A stretch of DNA of 5,213 bases. Source: an uncultured Planctomycetota bacterium (lineage in GTDB: Bacteria > Planctomycetota > Planctomycetia > Pirellulales > Thermoguttaceae). Below the pieces are notes generated by a model. The model was not told the origin of the DNA and made no database searches. It saw only the letters and a list, made by a program, of their open reading frames with translations. The stretch is taken from NCBI GenBank assembly GCA_902797455.1, contig CADBTE010000197.1, positions 1 to 5,213 on the forward strand, given 5' to 3'. Shown here in pieces: positions 1 to 5,213 of this stretch. Positions within the stretch are counted from its first letter, which is position 1. Every line of letters begins with the position of its first letter. The position numbers and the translations under genes are program-made.

Positions 1-1686
1 CCGCGGTGCTCGTACCGCGCGGCGGCCGACGGCGGCGAACCGGCTGTTTGCCCCGCCGCGATCACGCGGACCGATGCCGGCGGCGCTTTTTTGGCGGCCG
101 GGGAGAGCGCGCTTTTCGCGGTCGATCTGTCGAACCGCCCGGCCGCAAAGAAGACGGTCGATTTCACGTTTTGTTTCGATCGCGAGTATCGCTTTAGTGA
201 GAAGATCAATCTCTACCGTGTTCAAGATTACACCCGACAGCTAAGCGCCGGCGGCGAGGCGCTCGATCTGTCGTGGTGCGAGCCGGATCGAAAGGTTCCG
301 CTGCGCCCGACGGTAATCAGAAACAGGGAAGCGGAACCGATCGTGATCGCCGCGCCGCGCAACGATTTCGAGGGGTTCCAGGTCGTGGTTCGCCCAAAAA
401 AGGATCTCGCCGATCTCGATGCCCGCTCGAGCGATCTGACCGGGCCGGACGGCGCGATGATCTCGAACGAGAATATCCAGGTCCGCTGGGGCTATTACCA
501 CTTTGTCGATATCCCGACCGACGGGGAATGTGTCCGCGGCTGGTATGTCGACGCCCTGGTGCCGATGTCCGTCGGCGGTACGGGGGAAGTCGGCGCGCCG
601 CTGGCGGTGGCCGCCGGCGATAATCAGCCGATCTTTGTCACCGTCTATGTTCCTGTCGGGACACCGAAGGGGGAATACGCGGGGGCACTGACGATCACCT
701 CCCGCGAGGCGGGCGGCGCGTCGCAGACGGTCAGTGAAATACCGTACAAGCTCACGGTTTGGGACTTCGATCAGCCGCTGAAGAATCGGTTCGAAACCGC
801 CTATGGGTTCCGTCCGGATTTTGCCTTCAGCTATCACAACGCCTCCGATGAGCCGACCAAAAGAGCGGTCTGGGAGAAGTACCTCAAAAGCGCGAGCGAT
901 CACCGCATTTCTCTTTATAATCCCACCCCGCTGGACGGCTTTAAGGTGACGTTTGATAAAGAGAATCTCAAGGCCGTTTTTGACTTTAGCGCCTTCGACG
1001 CGGAAATGACGCGCGTGACGGAAAAGTACAATGTCACCTCTTTTAGGATCACCCCCTCGGGGATCGGCGGCGGGACGTTCGCCGGACGCGCCAATACGGG
1101 GCTGGCCGGGTTCACCGCCGACCAACCCCAGTACGATCGGCTGATGGCCAGTTACCTCGGGCAGTTTGAGGAACATCTGCGCGAGAAGGGGTGGCTCGAG
1201 AAGGGATATGTCTATTGGTTCGACGAGCCGGAGGAAAAAGATTACGACTATGTCGCCGCGGGGTTCGCGCGGCTGAAGAAGTACGCGCCGGGTCTGCCCC
1301 GCATGCTGACCGAGCAGCCGAGCGATTCGTTCTGCGACACACTCGCCGCCGCCGGGGGGAATGTCGATATCTGGTGCCCGGTCAGTTATAACTTCTCACC
1401 GAAGGAGGCGCAAAAGCGCGTGGCCAAAGGGGAACGCTTCTGGTGGTACGTCTGCTGCGGTCCGAAGGCGCCGTACTGCACCGAGTTCACCGACCACCCG
1501 GCCCATGAGCTGCGCCTGTGGCATTGGCAGGCATTCGAGCGGGGGATCACCGGCTCGCTGATCTGGGCCACGAACTATTGGACCAGTTCAACGAAAGTGT
1601 ACCAGGACCCGTACCTCGACCCGATGTGCTACCCCGTCGGCAACGGCCCCGGCACGGCGTCGATCAGGTACTGGGGGAACGGGGAC
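1..1686 (+). repeat. Tandem-duplicated coding segment, copy A
   Basis: This stretch of the first gene is the homologue of 3513-5213 in the second, in the same orientation and reading frame. Long near-identical DNA blocks are shared, for example around 263-291, 931-953, 991-1017 and 1417-1585. Conservation at third codon positions points to a fairly recent duplication or to gene conversion. Confidence 0.85.
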
Positions 1687-2004
1687 GGGCGTTTCTTTTA
1701 TCCGCCGCTGCGCGCGTCGGTCCCCGGGCGCTGCGAGGGGAAGGCGGTCACCGATGATCCGGTGGAGAGCATCCGGCTGGAGGAACTGCGTGAGGGTGTG
1801 GAGGATTATGAAATGCTCCTGACGCTTCGCGAGCGGTTTGAGGCGAAGAAACAGACCCTTTCGGAGGATCAGCGCGCCGAGATCGAGAAGATCTTTGACT
1901 TCTCGGATCTCACGACCGATATGACCCACTTCACCGATGATCCGGGATTGATTCTGAAGCATCGCGCCCGCGTGGCCGAGGCGATTGTGCGGCTGGGGGA
2001 GTGA
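1..2004 (+). CDS. GH123-like / DUF4091 glycoside hydrolase, paralogue A (5'-truncated by window)
   Basis: Likely a secreted glycosidase acting on extracellular or periplasmic glycans. Frame 1 is open from the first base and encodes 667 residues before TGA at 2002, followed at once by a second in-frame TGA. The first ATG/TTG-type starts here are not real starts, because homology to the downstream paralogue continues to residue 1 (shared DGGEP, then AAGxSALxAVDLS). Visible order: the end of an Ig-like beta domain (about 1-82); the GH123 N-terminal beta-sandwich (about 95-260) with APRNDFEGFQVVV at 118-130; a barrel from about 262 with the VYWFDEP motif (D408-E409); then the DUF4091 block with FWWY at 480-483, RLWHWQ at 505-510, WGNGDG ending at 563 and LREGVEDYE at 596-604. 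In characterised GH123 enzymes an adjacent Asp-Glu pair does oxazoline-forming, substrate-assisted catalysis (established). Assigning D408-E409 to that role, and any N-acetylgalactosaminidase activity, is inference. About 374 residues including the signal peptide are expected upstream. Confidence 0.88.
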   Translation, partial: PRCSYRAAADGGEPAVCPAAITRTDAGGAFLAAGESALFAVDLSNRPAAKKTVDFTFCFDREYRFSEKINLYRVQDYTRQLSAGGEALDLSWCEPDRKVPLRPTVIRNREAEPIVIAAPRNDFEGFQVVVRPKKDLADLDARSSDLTGPDGAMISNENIQVRWGYYHFVDIPTDGECVRGWYVDALVPMSVGGTGEVGAPLAVAAGDNQPIFVTVYVPVGTPKGEYAGALTITSREAGGASQTVSEIPYKLTVWDFDQPLKNRFETAYGFRPDFAFSYHNASDEPTKRAVWEKYLKSASDHRISLYNPTPLDGFKVTFDKENLKAVFDFSAFDAEMTRVTEKYNVTSFRITPSGIGGGTFAGRANTGLAGFTADQPQYDRLMASYLGQFEEHLREKGWLEKGYVYWFDEPEEKDYDYVAAGFARLKKYAPGLPRMLTEQPSDSFCDTLAAAGGNVDIWCPVSYNFSPKEAQKRVAKGERFWWYVCCGPKAPYCTEFTDHPAHELRLWHWQAFERGITGSLIWATNYWTSSTKVYQDPYLDPMCYPVGNGPGTASIRYWGNGDGRFFYPPLRASVPGRCEGKAVTDDPVESIRLEELREGVEDYEMLLTLRERFEAKKQTLSEDQRAEIEKIFDFSDLTTDMTHFTDDPGLILKHRARVAEAIVRLGE

Positions 2005-2046
2005 TGAGCGGCCCCCTTTAGGCGTGAGACCGACGGCGGGCTGAAC

Positions 2047-2075
2047 GGCCCCTCTCCTCGGGCGGGGAGGGGGCC
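2047..2075 (+). terminator. Strong GC-rich hairpin after paralogue A, possible terminator
   Basis: GGCCCCTCTCC (2047-2057) can pair with GGGAGGGGGCC (2065-2075), with one mismatch, two G-U pairs and a 7-nt loop. It lies 43 nt after the stop codon, where a terminator would be expected. No U-tract follows directly (the next bases are GGGCTGTTTCGCG), so it is not a classical Rho-independent terminator. It could instead protect the 3' end of the mRNA or be one copy of a dispersed palindromic repeat. Confidence 0.35.
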
Positions 2076-2203
2076 GGGCTGTTTCGCGCGATGTGGTGTG
2101 TGACTTTTGGCGACGGCACGGCGTGGTTTTTCCTTGTTGTGTTTTGTGTTTTCTTGTCCCCGGCGGTTCCTGCCCGGACACGGCGCTTCGCGGCGCGCTT
2201 GAG

Positions 2204-2242
2204 CGGCGGAGGCGGCAAGTTTTTGCGCGGGAACCTCCGCCG
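2204..2242. repeat. 9-bp perfect inverted repeat with nested short stem
   Basis: CGGCGGAGG (2204-2212) and CCTCCGCCG (2234-2242) are perfect reverse complements separated by 21 nt. Inside the loop, GCAA (2215-2218) and TTGC (2223-2226) can form a second small stem. The function is unknown; a structured RNA, a dispersed intergenic repeat and a protein-binding palindrome are all possible. Confidence 0.5.
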
Positions 2243-2260
2243 GGCCTTTCTCGGCGGCCG

Positions 2261-2282
2261 CCCGGGCGCCTAGGCGCCGGGG
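2261..2282. repeat. GC-rich palindrome with 14-bp perfect core
   Basis: GGCGCCTAGGCGCC at 2265-2278 is a perfect palindrome. Allowing one G-G mismatch, pairing extends outward to 2261-2282. A T-rich stretch (TTTTT at 2297-2301, then CCTTTGTTT) follows about 15 nt later. That is too far for a textbook terminator, but the element still lies between the end of gene A and the promoter of gene B. It could be a weak terminator or a dyad binding site. Confidence 0.45.
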
Positions 2283-2284
2283 AT

Positions 2285-2350
2285 TTGGGGACTTGCTTTT
2301 TGCCTTTGTTTCTTGGACAATAACTTGGGGGTGAATCATACTGTTTGGGG
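2285..2350 (+). promoter_or_regulatory. Three TTGGGG repeats at 20-bp phasing around the promoter
   Basis: TTGGGG occurs at 2285, 2325 and 2345, spaced exactly 40 and 20 bp, roughly whole turns of the helix. One copy lies upstream of the proposed -35, one in the spacer between -35 and -10, and one near the expected transcription start. Such phasing could reflect an operator or activator site. Six-base repeats in G-rich DNA can also arise by chance. Confidence 0.2.
2314..2342 (+). promoter_or_regulatory. Putative sigma70-type promoter of paralogue B
   Basis: TGGACA (2314-2319, five of six matches to TTGACA) is followed after exactly 17 bp by CATACT (2337-2342, four of six matches to TATAAT). 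Transcription would start near 2349-2351, leaving a 5' leader of about 40 nt before the start codon at 2391. The element sits in the only A/T-containing part of the intergenic gap. No experimental or comparative support is available. Confidence 0.45.
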
Positions 2351-2372
2351 GGGTGAGTATAAGGGATAAACC

Positions 2373-2380
2373 AAGAGGAG
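2373..2380 (+). promoter_or_regulatory. Ribosome binding site deciding the start of paralogue B
   Basis: AAGAGGAG is a good anti-Shine-Dalgarno match. It is only 1 nt from an in-frame ATG at 2382, too close for initiation, and 10 nt from the ATG at 2391, a workable distance. The start at 2391 also gives a classical MKKN signal-peptide beginning, so it is preferred. Confidence 0.7.
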
Positions 2381-2390
2381 TATGCCGACG

Positions 2391-2480
2391 ATGAAGAAAA
2401 ACAGTCTCTTTCACCGAACATTATTCGCTGTTCTGGGCGCCGCGGCGCTGTGGCTGTGTGGCGCCTCGACGCTGCGCGCG
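2391..2480 (+). other. Sec signal peptide of paralogue B
   Basis: Residues 1-30 have a positive N-region (MKKN, H8, R9), a hydrophobic core (LFAVLGAAALWLCGA, 11-25) and a polar end STLRA, giving likely signal peptidase I cleavage after A30. Cys23 lies in the core, but LWL before it is a poor lipobox, so a lipoprotein is less likely. The enzyme is expected in the periplasm or outside the cell. Confidence 0.75.
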
Positions 2481-5213
2481 ATCGAACTGGAGATCGACCC
2501 GGACCTCAGTACCTGTACCAACGGTGTTTACGAGGTCGGCAAACCGGAAGTAAAGAGACTGTGGCTCTTCAGCAAACCGATCGATGTGACCCCCGGCGGC
2601 CTCTACCGCTTTAAGATGAATGCCTGCTGGTTCGGGGAAGGGGGCGGTTATTTCCCGGCCGGAATCGAAGATGGAACCACCGACTATCTGCCGGCGGGAG
2701 ACCCCGAACCGAAGACTCTGTGCACGCGCCCGATTCGCGTGAAGGATGATCTCAGCCAAGTGCGCCTGGCCGTCGGCCGCTGGGACTCGATGAAAACCAT
2801 TCGCTTCACCGAGCCGACCTTCGTCCCGATATGCCCGCTCTATAAGATCATTTGGGAAGGCGCTGACACCGCCGGCGCGAAAGAGTCTTTCCTTGCGCTG
2901 GGTACCGGGGAGCGGATCGAAGGAACTCACTATACCTTCAATGCCTTTACCAACGAAGACAATGGGAACTTCTCTCGATCCCTTTACTATTGCGATGCCG
3001 CTTTCAATACCAACCGCTGGCGCATTAAAAAAAATCAGCGCGTCGTTTACCGCTTTGATCTGCGGTCGGTCGGTCTGGCCGGGTCCCTCGCCGAGGAACC
3101 GCTGCGATTCCTCTCGGGCAAGGTCTCGGTCGAGGTTCAGTATCTCAGCGCCGGACGCTGCCTGGTGGAAATGAGTGTCGACGGCCAAAATTGGTCGACT
3201 ATCGGAACCGCCGATAAAAGCGCCTCGATCGTCGGAACCGCCGAGGAACTTTTCTCCTCCCCGGTCGAAACGATCTATATCCGCTGCCGCGCCGATGAAA
3301 CCTGTGAGGAAAACGACTTCCAGATCACCAGTCTGGGACTCGACGCGCAAGTCGATACCGACCGCTTTTCCGGTCAGGGCGAGACGATCTTCGCCGATGT
3401 CGACGATAACCGGTCGAATCCCGATACACGCTTCTCGGCGACTCCGCTTTACTTCGATAAGAAAAATATCTGCTGCAAGGTCACCAACAATACCAATGAG
3501 GCGCGGGTCTGGCCGACCTTCTCGTACTCGGCGACGGTCGACGGCGGCGAGCCGGTCACTTGCGCCGCGGCGGTCGAGCGGATCAACACGGCCGATGACG
3601 CGCCGCTGGCGGCCGGGGACAGCGCGCTGTACGCCGTCGATCTGTCGCGGCACCCGTCGGGAAGAGACATGATCGAATTGACCTGCCGTTTTGATAAGGG
3701 CTATCGATTCAGCCAAAAGATCTTCCCCTGCTTCGTCCAGGACTATACCCATCCGCTGGCCGCCGGCGGCGATGCGCTCGATCTGTCGTGGTGCGAGCCG
3801 GATCGCCGAGTGCCGCGCTCCCCCCTGAGCGTCACCATGAAGGAACCGGCGCCGATCGCGATCGCCGCGCCGCGCAACGACTTCGAAAGTTTCCAGGTCG
3901 TGGTTCGGCCGAAGGGGGATCTGGCCAATCTCGCCGCGCACGCGAGCGATCTGATCGGGCCGGACGGCGCCGTGATCCCGAAAGAGAATATCCAGGTTCG
4001 CTGGGGGTATTACCACCGTGTCGATATCCCGACCGATAATACCTGCGCCCGCGGCTGGTATGTCGACGCGCTGGTGCCGATCTCGGTCGGCCGTTCGGGG
4101 GAAATCGGCGCGCCGCTGACGGTCGCCGCCGGAGAAAATCAGCCGATCTTTGTTACCGTTCATGTTCCGCTGGGGATCGCGAAGGGGGATTATACCGGTA
4201 CGGTGACCCTCCGCGCCCAAGCGGCGCGGCAGGGAGCGGGTGAGACGGTGACGGAAGTGCCCTATAAGCTCACGGTCTGGGACTTCGATCAGCCGGTGAA
4301 GAATCGGTTCGAGACCGGGTACGGCTTCTGGCTCTGGAATCTCGCGTCGTACCAGAACGTCTCGGACGACGCCGATAAGAAGGCGGTCTGGGAGAGGTAC
4401 CTCAAAGACGCCAGCGATCACCGAATCTCGTTCTACGACCCGGCCCCGCTGGACGGCTTTAAGGTGACGTTCGACGCCGAAAACCTCACGGCGAATTTTG
4501 ACTTTACCGCCTTCGACGCGGAAATGACGCGCGTGATGGAAAAGTACAATATCACGAACTTCGTCGTCCCCGTTCAGGGGCTTAGGGGGGGAACGGTCGA
4601 TGGCCGCCCCACCGGGAGTCTGGCCGGTTTCTCGGGCGAAACGCCGGAATACCACAAACTGATGGCCGACTACCTCGGAAAACTTCAAGAGCATCTGCGC
4701 GAAAAGGGCTGGCTCGATAAGGGGTATGTCTATTGGTGCGATGAACCGACCGAAAACGATTACGACTTTGTCGCCGAGGGGTTCGGTACCCTGAAGAAGT
4801 ACGCGCCGGATCTGGCCCGCATGCTGACCGAGGAACCGGGCGACGCGCTTTGCGACAAACTCGACGCGGCGGGAGGGAATATCGATATCTGGTGCCCGAT
4901 CAGCAATAGTTTGTCGATGCCCGAGAAGGAAAAGCGCGTGGCCAAGGGGGAACGTTTCTGGTGGTACGTCTGCACCGGCCCGAAGGCGCCGTACTGCACC
5001 GAGTTCACCGATCACCCGGCCCACGAGCTGCGTCTGTGGCATTGGCAGGCGTTCGAGCGGGGGATCACCGGTTCGCTGATCTGGCTGACCAACTACTGGA
5101 CCAGTGAAACCGCCTTCCCCGACAGCCCCCAAAATCCGTATGAAGATCCGATGTGCTACTCGGTCGACTATACCCTCGCCCCGGGCGTCAAACGCCCCTG
5201 GGGGAACGGCGAC
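2391..5213 (+). CDS. GH123-like / DUF4091 glycoside hydrolase with N-terminal accessory modules, paralogue B (3'-truncated by window)
   Basis: Probable exported glycosidase; 941 codons are visible with no stop, and the frame is open to the last base. Order from the 2391 start: Sec signal peptide (1-30); two beta-rich regions of unknown family (about 31-155 and 165-320), which look like carbohydrate-binding sandwiches; an Ig-like segment (about 350-455); the GH123 N-terminal beta-sandwich (about 465-640, APRNDFESFQVVV from 493); then the barrel and DUF4091 block, with VYWCDEP (D784-E785), FWWYVC from 856 and the RLWHWQAFERGITGSLIW block. From residue 375 it aligns almost without gaps with paralogue A, so about 105 residues, including the LREGVEDYE-type end, should lie past the window. 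Established: GH123 uses an adjacent Asp-Glu pair. Inferred: D784-E785 are catalytic and the substrate is an N-acetylhexosaminide. Unusual: about 21 cysteines in the visible mature part, and Cys rather than Phe just before the Asp-Glu pair. It has its own promoter-like site and ribosome binding site. An alternative start at 2382 would add three residues. Confidence 0.88.
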   Translation, partial: MKKNSLFHRTLFAVLGAAALWLCGASTLRAIELEIDPDLSTCTNGVYEVGKPEVKRLWLFSKPIDVTPGGLYRFKMNACWFGEGGGYFPAGIEDGTTDYLPAGDPEPKTLCTRPIRVKDDLSQVRLAVGRWDSMKTIRFTEPTFVPICPLYKIIWEGADTAGAKESFLALGTGERIEGTHYTFNAFTNEDNGNFSRSLYYCDAAFNTNRWRIKKNQRVVYRFDLRSVGLAGSLAEEPLRFLSGKVSVEVQYLSAGRCLVEMSVDGQNWSTIGTADKSASIVGTAEELFSSPVETIYIRCRADETCEENDFQITSLGLDAQVDTDRFSGQGETIFADVDDNRSNPDTRFSATPLYFDKKNICCKVTNNTNEARVWPTFSYSATVDGGEPVTCAAAVERINTADDAPLAAGDSALYAVDLSRHPSGRDMIELTCRFDKGYRFSQKIFPCFVQDYTHPLAAGGDALDLSWCEPDRRVPRSPLSVTMKEPAPIAIAAPRNDFESFQVVVRPKGDLANLAAHASDLIGPDGAVIPKENIQVRWGYYHRVDIPTDNTCARGWYVDALVPISVGRSGEIGAPLTVAAGENQPIFVTVHVPLGIAKGDYTGTVTLRAQAARQGAGETVTEVPYKLTVWDFDQPVKNRFETGYGFWLWNLASYQNVSDDADKKAVWERYLKDASDHRISFYDPAPLDGFKVTFDAENLTANFDFTAFDAEMTRVMEKYNITNFVVPVQGLRGGTVDGRPTGSLAGFSGETPEYHKLMADYLGKLQEHLREKGWLDKGYVYWCDEPTENDYDFVAEGFGTLKKYAPDLARMLTEEPGDALCDKLDAAGGNIDIWCPISNSLSMPEKEKRVAKGERFWWYVCTGPKAPYCTEFTDHPAHELRLWHWQAFERGITGSLIWLTNYWTSETAFPDSPQNPYEDPMCYSVDYTLAPGVKRPWGNGD
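3513..5213 (+). repeat. Tandem-duplicated coding segment, copy B
   Basis: This is the homologue of 1-1686. From the Asp-Glu motif to the NYW motif (120 residues in each protein, no gaps) I counted 25 differences by hand, about 79 percent identity. In the last 56 of these residues only two differ. Differences concentrate around 4316-4370, 4551-4640, 4900-4930 and 5107-5190. Confidence 0.85.

Larger units (their letters stand above)
2005..2390. other. Intergenic region between the two GH123-like genes
   Basis: This gap holds no supportable gene. Short open frames on both strands lack a ribosome binding site and protein-like composition. The first part (2005-2283) is very GC-rich and contains three inverted repeats (2047-2075, 2204-2242, 2261-2282) plus a stretch with no A on the plus strand (2119-2177). 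The last part (2284-2390) is less GC-rich and carries the promoter-like elements and the ribosome binding site of the downstream gene. The gap is long for an operon and argues for separate transcription of the second gene. Confidence 0.75.

Noticed and set aside
91..93. TTG at 91 as the start codon of gene A
   Set aside because: The frame is open to position 1 and the residues before 91 align with the downstream paralogue, so the gene begins outside the window.
2091..2323. Overlapping plus-strand small open frames of 60 and 76 codons in the intergenic gap
   Set aside because: No ribosome binding site upstream, composition driven by the GC-rich hairpins and the T/G-rich tract, and they run through inverted repeats. 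Not protein-like.
2279..2353. G-quadruplex from four G runs before gene B
   Set aside because: Two of the gaps between G runs are about 36 and 15 nt, too long for a canonical quadruplex; kept only as a phased-repeat observation.
1588..2421. 277-codon minus-strand open frame spanning the end of gene A and the intergenic gap
   Set aside because: Antisense to conserved coding sequence, low-complexity Arg/Pro-rich translation, no ribosome binding site, no homology recognised.
2456..2461. Lipobox at Cys23 of paralogue B
   Set aside because: The residues before the cysteine (LWL) do not fit the usual small-residue pattern at -1 and -2; a signal peptidase I site after A30 fits better.
3027..3034. 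Run of eight A in gene B as a programmed frameshift site or sequencing error
   Set aside because: The reading frame continues correctly on both sides and encodes Lys-Lys-Asn; there is no overlapping alternative frame product to support frameshifting.
2421..5132. 903-codon open frame on the minus strand
   Set aside because: It is codon-aligned antisense to paralogue B and open only because that gene lacks TTA, CTA and TCA codons. Its translation is Arg/Gly/Asp-rich without recognisable domains, while the plus strand has clear GH123 homology and a signal peptide.

Overview
The window carries two tandem, same-strand, homologous genes, and both are cut by the window edges. The first (positions 1-2004) lacks its 5' part. 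The second (start 2391) runs off the 3' end. Both encode large secreted-type proteins whose C-terminal two thirds match the DUF4091 / glycoside hydrolase family 123 (GH123) architecture: an N-terminal beta-sandwich, then a (beta/alpha)-barrel with an Asp-Glu-Pro motif, then the Trp-rich DUF4091 block (FWWYVC, RLWHWQAFERGITGSLIW, WGNGDG, LREGVEDYE). GH123 enzymes characterised so far are retaining beta-N-acetylgalactosaminidases that use an adjacent Asp-Glu pair. That pair is visible in both proteins, but the actual substrate cannot be read from the sequence.

Layout: 1-2004 is the 3' part of paralogue A (667 codons visible, double TGA stop). Positions 2005-2390 are a non-coding gap with a GC-rich, hairpin-prone first two thirds and a more A/T-containing end. 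That end holds a plausible sigma70-type promoter (2314-2342) and a purine-rich ribosome binding site (2373-2380). Positions 2391-5213 are paralogue B (941 codons visible): a Sec signal peptide, about 300 residues of uncharacterised N-terminal beta-rich sequence, then the region homologous to A. By comparison with A, about 105 codons of B are missing beyond the window. If A is built like B, about 374 codons of A lie upstream.

The two genes probably arose by tandem duplication. Sequence near the catalytic C-terminal half is almost identical, while a few short segments, probably loops around the active site, differ strongly. This looks like two related extracellular or periplasmic glycosidases tuned to different versions of a host or dietary glycan. 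The separate promoter in front of B suggests independent transcription.

Organism (inference, low confidence): a GC-rich Gram-negative-type bacterium with abundant DUF4091 proteins, such as Lentisphaerota/Victivallales, Planctomycetota or a related PVC-group lineage. No RNA gene, insertion sequence, CRISPR array or phage feature was seen. I found no convincing sign of a wholly new system; the most interesting points are the paralogue divergence, the unassigned N-terminal modules and the structured intergenic region.
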